A DNA stretch of 20,437 nucleotides from an uncultured bacterium (GCA_900547155.1 URFH01000038.1:1-20437); one strand, 5' to 3'. Shown: positions 1-6,763, counted from the first letter of the stretch. Notes: generated by a model not told the origin, from the letters alone. Translations and numbers: made by a program.

Positions 1-32
1 TTCACAAAATCAAAGATTTTGGAAAAAGCAGT

Positions 33-158
33 CAAACAAGTTCAGGGTGACGAAAACAGACCGTCATTCCGAACTTGGTTCGGAATCGCAAGGTTGAGGC
101 CGATAAGCACAAATCTTGCCGCCGGAATTCAGCTTTTCAAGGCTTTATCCCTTGAAAA
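33..158. repeat. degenerate palindromic intergenic repeat, two hairpins
   Basis: Positions 66-74 (ATTCCGAAC) and 78-86 (GTTCGGAAT) form a perfect 9-bp inverted repeat with a 3-nt loop. The preceding CAAGTTCAGGGTGACG (37-52) looks like the inverted half of a similar unit, so two units lie head to head around GACGAAAACAGACCGTC. A second 9-bp hairpin pairs 134-142 (TTTTCAAGG) with 150-158. The style (…TTCAGG(A/G)TGACG… / CGTCATTCCGAAC…) is that of dispersed palindromic elements seen between genes in many bacterial genomes; this resemblance is from memory. I see no credible gene in 1-215. An open frame from 19 uses a TTG start and translates the palindromes, so it is not called. Confidence 0.55.
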
Positions 159-215
159 AGTGCGGGACGACGAATATATTAGTACTAAATTGCAGCAAAA
201 GAGGAAAATAAACAG

Positions 216-1445
216 GTGATTCAGGCACAAAAAGGAACAAAGGACATTTTACCGTCAGAAGTCGAAAACTGGCACAGGATGGAGAATGCAGCAAATAAAG
301 TTTTTTCAAAAGCGAATTTTAAAGAAATAAGAACCCCGATTTTTGAAGCTACAGAGCTGTTTGCGCGCGGAGTCGGCGATTCTACGGATATTGTTAATAA
401 AGAAATGTACACTTTTGAAAAAAGCGACCGCTCTTTGACCTTGCGTCCGGAAAATACCGCGGGCGTTGTGCGTGCATATATTGAAAACGGCTTTGCAAGG
501 CTGCCTCAACCGGTTAAACTCTGGTACAAAGGCCCGATGTTCCGCTATGAACGTCCTCAGGCAGGGCGCCAGCGCCAGTTTCATCAGGTCGGGATTGAAA
601 TGTTCGGCGCGTCCGAGCCTTCTGCGGATGCCGAGGCAATAAATCTTGCTGTGAAGTACTTAAACGAGCTCGGTTTGAATGATTTGGATGTTGAAATCAA
701 TTCACTCGGCTGCTCTGAATGCAGAAATAACTATAAAAACGCACTGAAAGAGGTTTTGAAACCCCATCTTTGCGAACTTTGCGAGGATTGCAATTACAGA
801 TTTGAAAAAAATCCCTTGAGAATTCTGGACTGCAAAAATCCGGATTGCAAGAAGATTTTTGAACAAAAAGCGATTCAGGAGGTAATTTATTCTGATTTTA
901 TCTGCCCTGATTGCGCGGAACACTTTGAAAAATTGAAAAGTTACCTTGATATTCTCGGAATCAAATATTCTGTTAATAAGCTTCTTGTGCGGGGGCTGGA
1001 TTATTACAACAGAACGGTTTTTGAGATAAAATCGAATAATTTGGGCTCACAGAATGCAGTTTGCGGCGGCGGAAGATATGATTCTCTCGTGGAAACGCTT
1101 GGCGGAGCGCCTACTCCGGCGGTTGGCTGGGCTATGGGGATGGAAAGGCTCAATTCTTTGATTTCAAAGCCCGAAAGCTCAAGGATTGACGCTTATGTAA
1201 TCTCCGAAGACGCAGCAGAGGCAATGAAATTGACCGAAGAGCTCCGTTCAAAGGGTTTTAGCGCCGAATTTGATTTTGGTTCAAAGAAGTTTAAAAAACA
1301 GCTCGAAAAAGCCTCAAAAACAGCGAAATACGCTTTAATTCTGCTGGAAGATGAGATTAAGAACAACAAGGTTACGATAAAGAACCTTGATACGTCGGAA
1401 CAGGTAACATGTTTGCGGGATGAGGCTGCGGCTCATTTAAATTAG
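216..1445 (+). CDS. hisS: histidine--tRNA ligase (HisRS)
   Basis: Class II aminoacyl-tRNA synthetase that charges tRNA-His with histidine in the cytoplasm. The 409-aa product is full length for a bacterial HisRS (E. coli about 424). Class II motif 1 lies around residues 39-66 (IRTPIFEATELFARGVGDST). Motif 2 is at about 110-128 (RYERPQAGRQRQFHQVGIE). The histidine-specific loop LVRGLDYYNRTVFEI is at about 257-271, and motif 3 (GWAMGMERL) at about 304-312. A C-terminal anticodon-binding domain follows from about 325. The GTG start at 216 is chosen because it begins the conserved N-terminus IQAQKGTKDILP, and GAGG at 201-204 is a usable though distant ribosome site. The insertion domain (about 164-234) is cysteine-rich: C166/C169, C186/C189/C192, C206/C211 and C230/C233. 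The gene stands alone, followed by a repeat-filled gap. Identification is secure. Confidence 0.96.
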   Translation: MIQAQKGTKDILPSEVENWHRMENAANKVFSKANFKEIRTPIFEATELFARGVGDSTDIVNKEMYTFEKSDRSLTLRPENTAGVVRAYIENGFARLPQPVKLWYKGPMFRYERPQAGRQRQFHQVGIEMFGASEPSADAEAINLAVKYLNELGLNDLDVEINSLGCSECRNNYKNALKEVLKPHLCELCEDCNYRFEKNPLRILDCKNPDCKKIFEQKAIQEVIYSDFICPDCAEHFEKLKSYLDILGIKYSVNKLLVRGLDYYNRTVFEIKSNNLGSQNAVCGGGRYDSLVETLGGAPTPAVGWAMGMERLNSLISKPESSRIDAYVISEDAAEAMKLTEELRSKGFSAEFDFGSKKFKKQLEKASKTAKYALILLEDEIKNNKVTIKNLDTSEQVTCLRDEAAAHLN

Positions 1446-1482
1446 CGTTATATTTAATTTAATCTTGTTAAATTTCGTTAAT

Positions 1483-1785
1483 CACCTCCCTGCCCCAACC
1501 CGGGGAAGGAGCAGTCGTTGCAATACGTCAGTATTTCCTACGAATGCGGATGGGGATTGACTCCAAAACACCTTAAAAATCCCCAAAATCCCATTTTGGC
1601 GCAATCTTGCGGTGGGAACCGTTGCACTTTTCCCACCCTACGATTAAATAATCTTTAAAATCGCTCCCCACCCCTGCCCTCCCCAACTCGGGGAGGGAGC
1701 AGTTCTAAACCATCTTAAAATTAAAAAAAATCCCATTTTTGCGCAATTTTGAAGTGGAAATATGTCACTTTCCCCGCCCTACTGC
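1483..1785. repeat. two imperfect copies of a dispersed repeat (hisS-ogt gap)
   Basis: The 319-bp gap between hisS and ogt is filled by two diverged copies of one element in the same orientation. The GC-rich heads are 1483-1515 and 1670-1704; both read CC(C)TGCC..CCCCAAC.CGGGGA..GGAGCAGT, and the second forms a perfect 8-bp hairpin (CCCTCCCC 1677-1684, GGGGAGGG 1690-1697). The tails are about 1562-1642 and 1704-1782, sharing CTTAAAA, AAAATCCCATTTT, GCGCAAT.TTG and then CACTTT(T)CCC(A/C)CCCTAC. Copy 1 carries about 45 extra bases between head and tail. The second tail overlaps the last codons of ogt. A related GC-rich palindrome occurs at 16667-16686. I see no promoter or terminator I can support here. 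Confidence 0.65.
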
Positions 1786-2310
1786 CGTTTTTGGCAAAAA
1801 CATTTTCGTCAAATCCACACCCTCATGCTCAAGCAGCTTAATTTTCAAATCCAGCCCGCCTGCATATCCTGTGAGATTTCCGTTCGCGCCGATAACGCGG
1901 TGGCAGGGGATAATGATTGATATGGGGTTATGCCCTACTGCGCCGCCGATTGCCTGGGCGGACATTGTGGATTTTTTCATTTGTTTTGCGATTTTTTTAG
2001 AGATTTCGCCGTAGGTTGTGACTTTTCCATAAGGGATTTCGCAAAGAATTTCCCAAACCGCTTTTCTGAAATCACTTCCTGCCGGTGCGAGCGGGAGTTC
2101 CGTGATTTCGGGCTTTTTGTTTGAAAAATACCTTTCGAGCCAGTTTTTTGTGTCTTGAAATACTTTTAAATCAGAATTTTCAACCATTTCCGTGTTGAGC
2201 GAGGACGCAAAATATTTTTGTTTTTCAATCCACAGCCCGACAAGATTTTTGCCGTCGCTTGCCAGAAGAATATTGCCGATGGGCGATTGGTAATTTGTTT
2301 TGTAAATCAT
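1765..2310 (-). CDS. ogt: methylated-DNA--protein-cysteine methyltransferase
   Basis: Suicide DNA-repair protein that moves the alkyl group from O6-alkylguanine to its own cysteine. The 181-aa product has the family hallmark IIPCHRVIG, with acceptor Cys136 in PCHR. It also has the helix-turn-helix stretch PYGKVTTYGEISKKI (about 93-107) and the downstream GYAGGLDLKIKLLEHEG segment. The N-terminal ribonuclease-H-like domain starts MIYKTNYQSPIGNILLASDG, which fits the Ogt/MGMT type rather than an Ada fusion. The ATG at 2310 overlaps the stop of the upstream gene as ATGA, indicating translational coupling. The C-terminal residues AVGRGK are encoded inside the second copy of the intergenic repeat, so the end of this protein may have been rewritten by it. 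The symbol could equally be mgt. Confidence 0.93.
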   Translation of the reverse strand: MIYKTNYQSPIGNILLASDGKNLVGLWIEKQKYFASSLNTEMVENSDLKVFQDTKNWLERYFSNKKPEITELPLAPAGSDFRKAVWEILCEIPYGKVTTYGEISKKIAKQMKKSTMSAQAIGGAVGHNPISIIIPCHRVIGANGNLTGYAGGLDLKIKLLEHEGVDLTKMFLPKTAVGRGK

Positions 2311-2996
2311 TTTTCAATCTTTCTTTTTTGAATTATTGTTTTGTAGCTGTTGTCAATGAGCTTAAGGATTTTTTTTATTTCTACAGTGCCGTCCAGCGGG
2401 ATGGTGAACCAGTGTTTTTTGTTCATGTGGTAGCCCGGCAGGTAGTTTTTTCCGTCAACAAGCTGTTGAATTTCCTCAGGTGGGGCTTTTAAGTCAATTA
2501 TTTCAATTTTGCCGTCTTCATTGCGCCCGATGGCTTTGCGGGTGGTTGTGAGTATTGCTGCGAACCATTTGTTTGTGCTTTGATTGCGAAAAACAGCATT
2601 GTCCGGAAATTTTTCCCATAAATATTCAGGATTTGCGTTGTATTTTTCTTTTATGTAGCGGATTATTTCGTTTGCGTAATCACTTTTGAATACGTCGATG
2701 ACAAAACATTTTTCACTGATGTCAGTGAGTATTTTTTCATATTCATTTTTTACTTTTCCGACGAATTCGCCTGTTGCGTTTTGGACATAAACCAGCTGGT
2801 ATTCTTCATTTGTTGATTTTTCGAGGATTTTTGTGTCAATCGAGGCGTTTTTATCGATTGTAACGACAAATTCAAACAAACCGTCCAAAATATCGGTCTT
2901 GAATTTGTAAACCCCGTTTTTACAGGCAAAACCATATGATTCCAGTTTTGTGAAATCGGGTTTTTTGTTTTTGAATAAAAATCCTTTGTAATGCAT
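2307..2996 (-). CDS. MmcQ/YjbR-family protein with N-terminal extension
   Basis: The 229-aa protein's C-terminal half (about residues 105-225) matches the MmcQ/YjbR (DUF419) fold. It has the family pattern W.KFPDNAVFRN...KWFAAI, then IDLKAPPEE...LVDGKNYLPGYHMNKKHWFTIPLDGTV. The family is described as CyaY-like and possibly DNA-binding; its function is not settled. The first ~100 residues are an additional domain I do not recognise by motif; long YjbR proteins of about 230 aa do exist. The start at 2996 has no Shine-Dalgarno sequence, but an extended -10 box lies exactly 6 nt upstream, so the message may be leaderless. The gene is the first of a pair with ogt (4-nt overlap), which suggests but does not prove a stress or DNA-repair role. 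Confidence 0.8.
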   Translation of the reverse strand: MHYKGFLFKNKKPDFTKLESYGFACKNGVYKFKTDILDGLFEFVVTIDKNASIDTKILEKSTNEEYQLVYVQNATGEFVGKVKNEYEKILTDISEKCFVIDVFKSDYANEIIRYIKEKYNANPEYLWEKFPDNAVFRNQSTNKWFAAILTTTRKAIGRNEDGKIEIIDLKAPPEEIQQLVDGKNYLPGYHMNKKHWFTIPLDGTVEIKKILKLIDNSYKTIIQKRKIEK

Positions 2997-3002
2997 ATTT
3001 TA

Positions 3003-3011
3003 ATTATATCA
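3003..3011 (-). promoter_or_regulatory. extended -10 promoter, probably leaderless mmcQ-ogt transcript
   Basis: On the minus strand TGATATAAT is an extended -10 (TGN plus a perfect TATAAT). It is followed by TAAAAT and then the ATG at 2996. No convincing -35 lies at 16-18 nt spacing. The expected transcription start falls on or next to the A of the ATG, and the gene has no ribosome-binding site. Confidence 0.5.
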
Positions 3012-3084
3012 GGATGGTCAAGATTCGGCATGAGGCAGAGTTTGTATCTTGTTGCAGGTCATAAATATTGCATTATGACAAATT

Positions 3085-3489
3085 TTATAAAAATTTTTTT
3101 AAAATATCAGCTAAAAATTGGTTGGTTTGCAATGCTTCGCGGGAATTTTTTTTAATATTCACTTCATCTTGCAGGTTATCAAACCATTTGACATTGTTGT
3201 CCTCACTTATTATAAAACGCCCGTTGTCCTCTCTTGTGTTGTCAATAATAAGCAAATTATTAGCCCAATTATTTTCAACGATAGAATACTTTTTGTCGTT
3301 AGTGGTGAGATTTGCCCCCTCATCTGCTCCGATTTTGTAAAAGCAGTCGCCCACAGAAATTCCGTTTTTTCTCATATTATTAAATTTACTTTTTATGTCA
3401 GAAATAGTGTTTTTATTTGATTGAGATAAAATTTTATCTCCAAACGACTGATGATTGCATGTATTTGTTGTTTTTGAGCTAATTTTCAT
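3085..3489 (-). CDS. hypothetical 134-aa protein, no recognised family
   Basis: I do not recognise this protein. The ATG at 3489 has a good ribosome site (AGGAAG, 4 nt away), which supports a real gene. There is no signal peptide or membrane helix. The N-terminus is polar and Ser/Thr/Asn-rich (MKISSKTTNTCNHQSFGDKI), followed by a soluble mixed region. The middle contains ISVGDCFYKIGADEGANLTTNDKKYSIVENN, and the C-terminus is probably helical (SREALQTNQFLADILKKFL). It lies just downstream of tRNA-Thr on the same strand, beyond a degenerate copy of the tRNA 3' end. That is a common place for integrated or accessory genes, so this may be an accessory gene. It is low in GC and rich in Asn/Lys. 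Confidence 0.6.
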   Translation of the reverse strand: MKISSKTTNTCNHQSFGDKILSQSNKNTISDIKSKFNNMRKNGISVGDCFYKIGADEGANLTTNDKKYSIVENNWANNLLIIDNTREDNGRFIISEDNNVKWFDNLQDEVNIKKNSREALQTNQFLADILKKFL

Positions 3490-3499
3490 AAATCTTCCT

Positions 3500-3554
3500 A
3501 AAAAACAAATCGATGAAGAGACGCAATGGTTATGAAAAACAAGCCGATGAAGGG
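3500..3554. repeat. degenerate direct repeat of the tRNA-Thr 3' end
   Basis: Positions 3500-3520 and 3534-3554 match at 17 of 21 bases with a 34-nt offset (AAAAACAA..CGATGAAG core). The second copy is the 3' end of tRNA-Thr plus its trailer; the first lies just beyond it, towards the orphan gene. Duplicated tRNA 3' ends are the usual scar of tyrosine-recombinase integration, but here the copies are adjacent, so local duplication is equally possible. Confidence 0.5.
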
Positions 3555-3614
3555 ATTCGAACCCGCGACCTACTCATTACGAATGAGTTGCTCTACCAGC
3601 TGAGCTACATCGGC
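3542..3614 (-). tRNA. tRNA-Thr (anticodon CGU)
   Basis: The minus strand folds as a complete 73-nt tRNA. Acceptor GCCGATG/CATCGGC is a perfect 7 bp, the D stem is GCTC/GAGC, and the anticodon stem ACTCA/TGAGT closes the loop TTCGTAA. The anticodon CGT is at plus-strand 3579-3581 and reads the threonine codon ACG. The T loop TTCGAAT is canonical. The T stem is weak: GCGGG faces CCCTT, giving three G-C pairs, one G-U and one C-U mismatch (50:64). The discriminator is U and CCA is not encoded. The gene closely resembles tRNA-Thr(CGU) of other bacteria. Confidence 0.95.
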
Positions 3615-3657
3615 TTGATATTTATTATTATATTGTATCAGATTGATAATTCAAGTA

Positions 3658-4596
3658 TCAATTAGCTCCGGTACCGAATTTTTCAATTCTGCTGCTTATT
3701 TCCTTTAAAAAATCCTGATTCTCATTGCCCTCGAGCGCCAGCTTTTTAGCTTTTTTAAGATAAATAAGCTCGGTTTTCTTATCTTTCAGGGCTCCGCGGC
3801 AATTCGCATATTTAAACGCATAATCTGCAGATTTTGGTTCTGCTTTCATCAGCGCTGCAGCAGTGTTCATTGCAGAATGGTAGCTTTTTAACCGAAAACA
3901 AATATCATACTTTATTTCGAGCGCTTTTATTTCGCGAGATGACAGATTGAGCGCTTTGTCTGCATTAATAAGCGCCTGTTTGTAGTATTCGTAGGGCTGA
4001 TTCAGCTTTTGGGCCTGCTGATAATACGCATCGGCGAGCATGATGTAAGAATCCTTTTTAAAAACAGGCTTTGAAGATTTGATATTTTTTTCAAGATATG
4101 GAATTGCCCCTTCAAAATCCTCAATCAGATAATAAAGCTCGCCTATTTTGTAATCCATGTCAGAATATTTATTCTTTTTGTCATATTTTTTTATTTTTAG
4201 TGCATAATAGAGCGCTGTCGAGTATTTTTTCTCTTTTTGAAAATCGCCTACCAGAGCGTTTGCAGCAGGAAGATTGTAATTATTCATTTGAAAGGCGCGC
4301 TGGCGTTTGCTTTGTTTCAAAAATTCAGGCATGGCGCCTTTTGTGCTTTCGTAAAGGCTGCTTGATTTCAGCAGGTTTTTGTAAATTTCCTTGTTTTCTT
4401 TTGAGAGATTTTTGTATGCTTTTTTGTCGATTTTTATAAATTTGTATTCGTTTTCAGCCTTGTCATAAGCGTAAAAAGCGTCAAAAAGATTGATATTGCG
4501 AAAATCCGTCAAAATAACACGGTTTTGAGCTGCTGACACGCAGACGCAGCTGTTCAATGCAAAGAATATTAATATTCCGGTAAGTAATCTTTTCAA
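3658..4596 (-). CDS. secreted TPR-like repeat protein
   Basis: The 312-aa protein has an N-terminal export signal (MKRLLTGILIFFALNSCVCVSA, cleavage probably after VSA near residue 22). An alternative lipobox reading LNSC at Cys17 is weaker. From about residue 113 to 275 it is built of helical hairpins with tetratricopeptide spacing, for example KYSTALYYALKI, DYKIGELYYLIEDFEGAIPYLEK, SYIMLADAYYQQ and YYKQALINADKALNL. TPR domains mediate protein-protein contacts; the partner is unknown. The start is TTG at 4596, chosen because AGGAG lies at the right distance and because it begins the signal peptide; no ATG fits. It is divergent from the gene at 4644 with only 47 bp between them. Confidence 0.85.
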   Translation of the reverse strand: MKRLLTGILIFFALNSCVCVSAAQNRVILTDFRNINLFDAFYAYDKAENEYKFIKIDKKAYKNLSKENKEIYKNLLKSSSLYESTKGAMPEFLKQSKRQRAFQMNNYNLPAANALVGDFQKEKKYSTALYYALKIKKYDKKNKYSDMDYKIGELYYLIEDFEGAIPYLEKNIKSSKPVFKKDSYIMLADAYYQQAQKLNQPYEYYKQALINADKALNLSSREIKALEIKYDICFRLKSYHSAMNTAAALMKAEPKSADYAFKYANCRGALKDKKTELIYLKKAKKLALEGNENQDFLKEISSRIEKFGTGAN

Positions 4597-4621
4597 CTTG
4601 AGCTCCTTGAATTATGATGAT

Positions 4622-4650
4622 ATTATATCAGAGCAGAGGAAATATGAAAA
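4622..4650 (-). promoter_or_regulatory. candidate sigma70-type promoter for the TPR gene
   Basis: On the minus strand TTTTCA (4650-4645) is followed after 17 nt by a perfect TATAAT (4627-4622). The start codon at 4596 then follows a 25-nt leader that includes the AGGAG site. The -35 overlaps the first codons of the divergent gene at 4644, so the two genes share regulatory DNA. Confidence 0.5.
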
Positions 4651-5210
4651 ATAGTTTAATTAGTCTGGTATTAGCCGTCATTATCACCTCATTGCCCGCT
4701 TCGGGTGAAATTCTCCATGCCTCGGTTGAGTATAACGCGGAAATGGCAAGAAAAGCTGCATTTGAAAACGTGGTTTATCAGATACCGGCATCAAAAATCC
4801 AATCGCATTTTTTTGATAAAGATATCGAAGAAAATAAAAATGCGATGAAATATAATCTTAAACTTCCCGATAGGGAGGTTATCCTCTACAAGCTGCCTTT
4901 TTCAAAAGCATACGGTGTTAATATGAAAAAGGAAAAAGGCACGACTTATTTTTATTGGCATTCTTCGGGCTATTTAAAAGCCGTGGCAATTGAAACCGTG
5001 CCAAAAAACGGAGAAAAATATCCTTTTGCCATTTACCGTTACAACCCGGGCGGTGAGCTTACTGCTGTAAGCTTTCAGGTGTCGCCGCATGAAGAATATA
5101 TCTATAACAAAGACGGCTCGCTAAATTGCCACTGGGTCGGCAATACTGCATACGATAAAGACGGAAAAGTTATCGGTAAAGCTGAAGAAATAAAGCAGCA
5201 AGAAGATTAA
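4644..5210 (+). CDS. secreted protein with MORN/YwqK-like C-terminus
   Basis: The start is placed at the ATG at 4644 rather than an in-frame ATG at 4614. Only the former has a ribosome site (AGAGGA, 4635-4640) and directly begins a signal peptide (MKNSLISLVLAVIITSLPASG). The product is 188 aa and exported. The C-terminal ~60 residues show short YxxDG/YxxxG strand repeats (YRYNPGGEL, YIYNKDGSL, AYDKDGKVIGK), like MORN or YwqK-type repeat proteins. No enzyme motif is visible and the function is unknown. Its stop overlaps the ylxR stop from the other strand by 4 nt (5207-5210), so the two genes converge without a terminator between them. Confidence 0.75.
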   Translation: MKNSLISLVLAVIITSLPASGEILHASVEYNAEMARKAAFENVVYQIPASKIQSHFFDKDIEENKNAMKYNLKLPDREVILYKLPFSKAYGVNMKKEKGTTYFYWHSSGYLKAVAIETVPKNGEKYPFAIYRYNPGGELTAVSFQVSPHEEYIYNKDGSLNCHWVGNTAYDKDGKVIGKAEEIKQQED

Positions 5211-5455
5211 AACGATAAAATCTTTTCTTTTAAGGATTCATCGGGCTTTGTTTTTAAAAGCTTGAAAATTCTGCCTTTTTTGAATGCATTTTCAATGCAG
5301 GCCGGATTTTTGCACAGGTAAACCGAACGTCCGAATGTTTTTTTGTCAGGATTGAGGACAATTTCACCATTTGCGCTGTTTTTCAGCACCCGCAGCATTC
5401 CGTCCCTGTTAAATTTTTCATTGCAGCCTATACATTTTCTGATATGTTCGTTCAT
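5207..5455 (-). CDS. ylxR: YlxR (RnpM-like) RNA-binding protein
   Basis: Small YlxR/DUF448 protein of 82 aa. It has the family pattern RKCIGCNEKFNRDGMLRV near the N-terminus, GEIVLNPDKKTFGRSVYLCKNPACIENAFKKGRIFKLLK in the middle, and a basic surface. The family usually reads GRGAYLC; here it is GRSVYLC. Family members have been linked to RNase P modulation (RnpM) and to nucleoid or RNA binding. The start at 5455 (MNEHIRKC) is preferred over an upstream ATG at 5500, because it overlaps the purD stop as ATGA and begins just before the conserved RxCxxC. In most bacteria ylxR sits between nusA and infB, so its position as a purD partner here is unusual. Confidence 0.85.
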   Translation of the reverse strand: MNEHIRKCIGCNEKFNRDGMLRVLKNSANGEIVLNPDKKTFGRSVYLCKNPACIENAFKKGRIFKLLKTKPDESLKEKILSF

Positions 5456-6723
5456 AATTGAAACCTTGACGGAAGAACCTTGCCGATGTCCGTTCTGCAT
5501 TTTTTGCTGTCAAATTGTATTGATTTTACGTTTTCATAAACCTTTTCAGCTGCTGATTCGAGCGTTGCTCCGCAGGCTGTGAGTGAAAGCGTGCGCCCGC
5601 CGGTTGTTTCGTAGTCCTGATTTTCGTTTTTTACTGTGTTGTAATGGGCGGTGATTATTTCTTCGTCGATTTCATCGAGCCCTTTTATTATGCAGCCGCT
5701 TTTTCCTGATACGGGATAATTTCCCGAGGTCAGAACAACAGAAACTGCATACTGGTGCTTTATTCTGATTTCCGGGAACATATCCATCAAGGTTCCCATA
5801 ACCGCAGCCCTCATCAAATCAGCAAAATTTTCAGTTATGAGTGCAAAAACGCATTCTGCATCGGGCTCTTTTAAAAACGGGTTGAATTCAAGCACATTAA
5901 GACGGTCATTTTTGTCCAGAACTATATCAACCCCTAGAATACCTATGTACTGGTTGTTGTTTCTTCCGAGTTCGTCAAGAGCGGGGTAGATTATTTCTTT
6001 AAAAATTCTTCTTTCGATTTCATGATTAATCATATAAAAAGGCGAATATGCGCCCATTCCGGAGGTTACAAGCCCTCCATCGCCGTTAAGCGAATATTTG
6101 TACGGAACGACCGATGTGAGCGGCATTGCGTTGTATCCGTCAGTTATTACGTAATAAGAAAATTCCTGACCCTGAACGTAGTCTTCCATGACGAGTTTTT
6201 TGTTCTGGCTGTCAAAAATTTCTTCTATAACGCGTTTTGCTGTCTTGAAAGATTCGCAGACAACAACATTTTCACCGGTTTGGTGGTTGTCGGTCTTGAT
6301 GAGAAGCGGCATTGGCGATTTTCTTGCATAATCCACTGCCATGTTTTCCCTGTCAAAAATTCCGAATTTCGGGGTGGGAATTTTTGTTTTGTACATGAAT
6401 TTTTTTCCTGCGGATTTGCTTATGGCAATTTTTGCCGCGTCAATTGAGGGCGCAAAAATCATCAGCCCCGCTTCGTTAAATTTATCTGCAATTCCGCATT
6501 CAATGGCCTTTTCCGAGCAAGCCACAGTAAGGTCGATTTCATTTGCTCTTGCAAATTCCAAAAGTTCATCAACATCGTTGGCTTTTATGTCAATGCAGGT
6601 CGCAAATTCGCTCATTGCGTCGTTCCCGGGGGCGACAAAAACCAGATCTACATTTTCATAAGTTTTCATTAGCCTTGCAAGCGTATATTCCTTGGCTCCG
6701 GAGCCGACAATTAATACATTCAT
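5452..6723 (-). CDS. purD: phosphoribosylamine--glycine ligase (PurD), divergent
   Basis: ATP-grasp enzyme of the second step of purine synthesis (phosphoribosylamine + glycine + ATP to GAR). The 423 aa equals the usual PurD length and the domain order is normal. The C-terminal signature is well kept (GGRTLSLTACGATL at 375-388, then CRTDIGKVL at 409-417), as are GMGAYSP (222-228) and VLEFN (277-281). Several normally invariant loops are altered. The N-terminal GGREH is GAKEY (9-13), and the ATP loop KADGLAAGKG is KTDNHQTGEN (143-152). The QDHKR stretch is VPYKY (206-210), and RFGDPE after EFN is PFLKEPDAE (282-290). It may be a lineage-specific functional PurD or a neofunctionalised paralogue. 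It is first in a two-gene unit with ylxR (ATGA overlap). Confidence 0.82.
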   Translation of the reverse strand: MNVLIVGSGAKEYTLARLMKTYENVDLVFVAPGNDAMSEFATCIDIKANDVDELLEFARANEIDLTVACSEKAIECGIADKFNEAGLMIFAPSIDAAKIAISKSAGKKFMYKTKIPTPKFGIFDRENMAVDYARKSPMPLLIKTDNHQTGENVVVCESFKTAKRVIEEIFDSQNKKLVMEDYVQGQEFSYYVITDGYNAMPLTSVVPYKYSLNGDGGLVTSGMGAYSPFYMINHEIERRIFKEIIYPALDELGRNNNQYIGILGVDIVLDKNDRLNVLEFNPFLKEPDAECVFALITENFADLMRAAVMGTLMDMFPEIRIKHQYAVSVVLTSGNYPVSGKSGCIIKGLDEIDEEIITAHYNTVKNENQDYETTGGRTLSLTACGATLESAAEKVYENVKSIQFDSKKCRTDIGKVLPSRFQL

Positions 6724-6745
6724 GAACTTTTTACCTTACTTTGTT

Positions 6746-6763
6746 ATCAGTAAACTGATTATA
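6746..6763 (-). promoter_or_regulatory. purD promoter -10 with overlapping palindrome
   Basis: On the minus strand a perfect TATAAT occupies 6763-6758. The 14-bp palindrome ATCAGTAAACTGAT (6746-6759) overlaps its downstream edge and would cover the transcription start. The -35 is poor. A leader of about 27-34 nt containing GTAAGG leads to the ATG at 6723. The palindrome has the size and position of a repressor operator, but I do not recognise it as a PurR box. Confidence 0.4.

Noticed and set aside
19..219. 66-codon open frame ahead of hisS
   Set aside because: It uses a TTG start, its middle simply translates the palindromic repeat, and it overlaps the hisS start. No ribosome site or protein-like composition.
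1459..1481. Terminator after hisS (AATTTAA/TTAAATT)
   Set aside because: The stem is entirely A-T and lacks a T-run, so it is expected by chance in AT-rich DNA.
3118..3420. 100-codon plus-strand frame opposite the orphan gene
   Set aside because: It has no ribosome site and is a shadow of the minus-strand frame, which has one.
5456..5500. YlxR start at 5500
   Set aside because: The extra residues lie inside purD and precede the conserved RxCxxC; the ATGA overlap at 5455 is the natural start.
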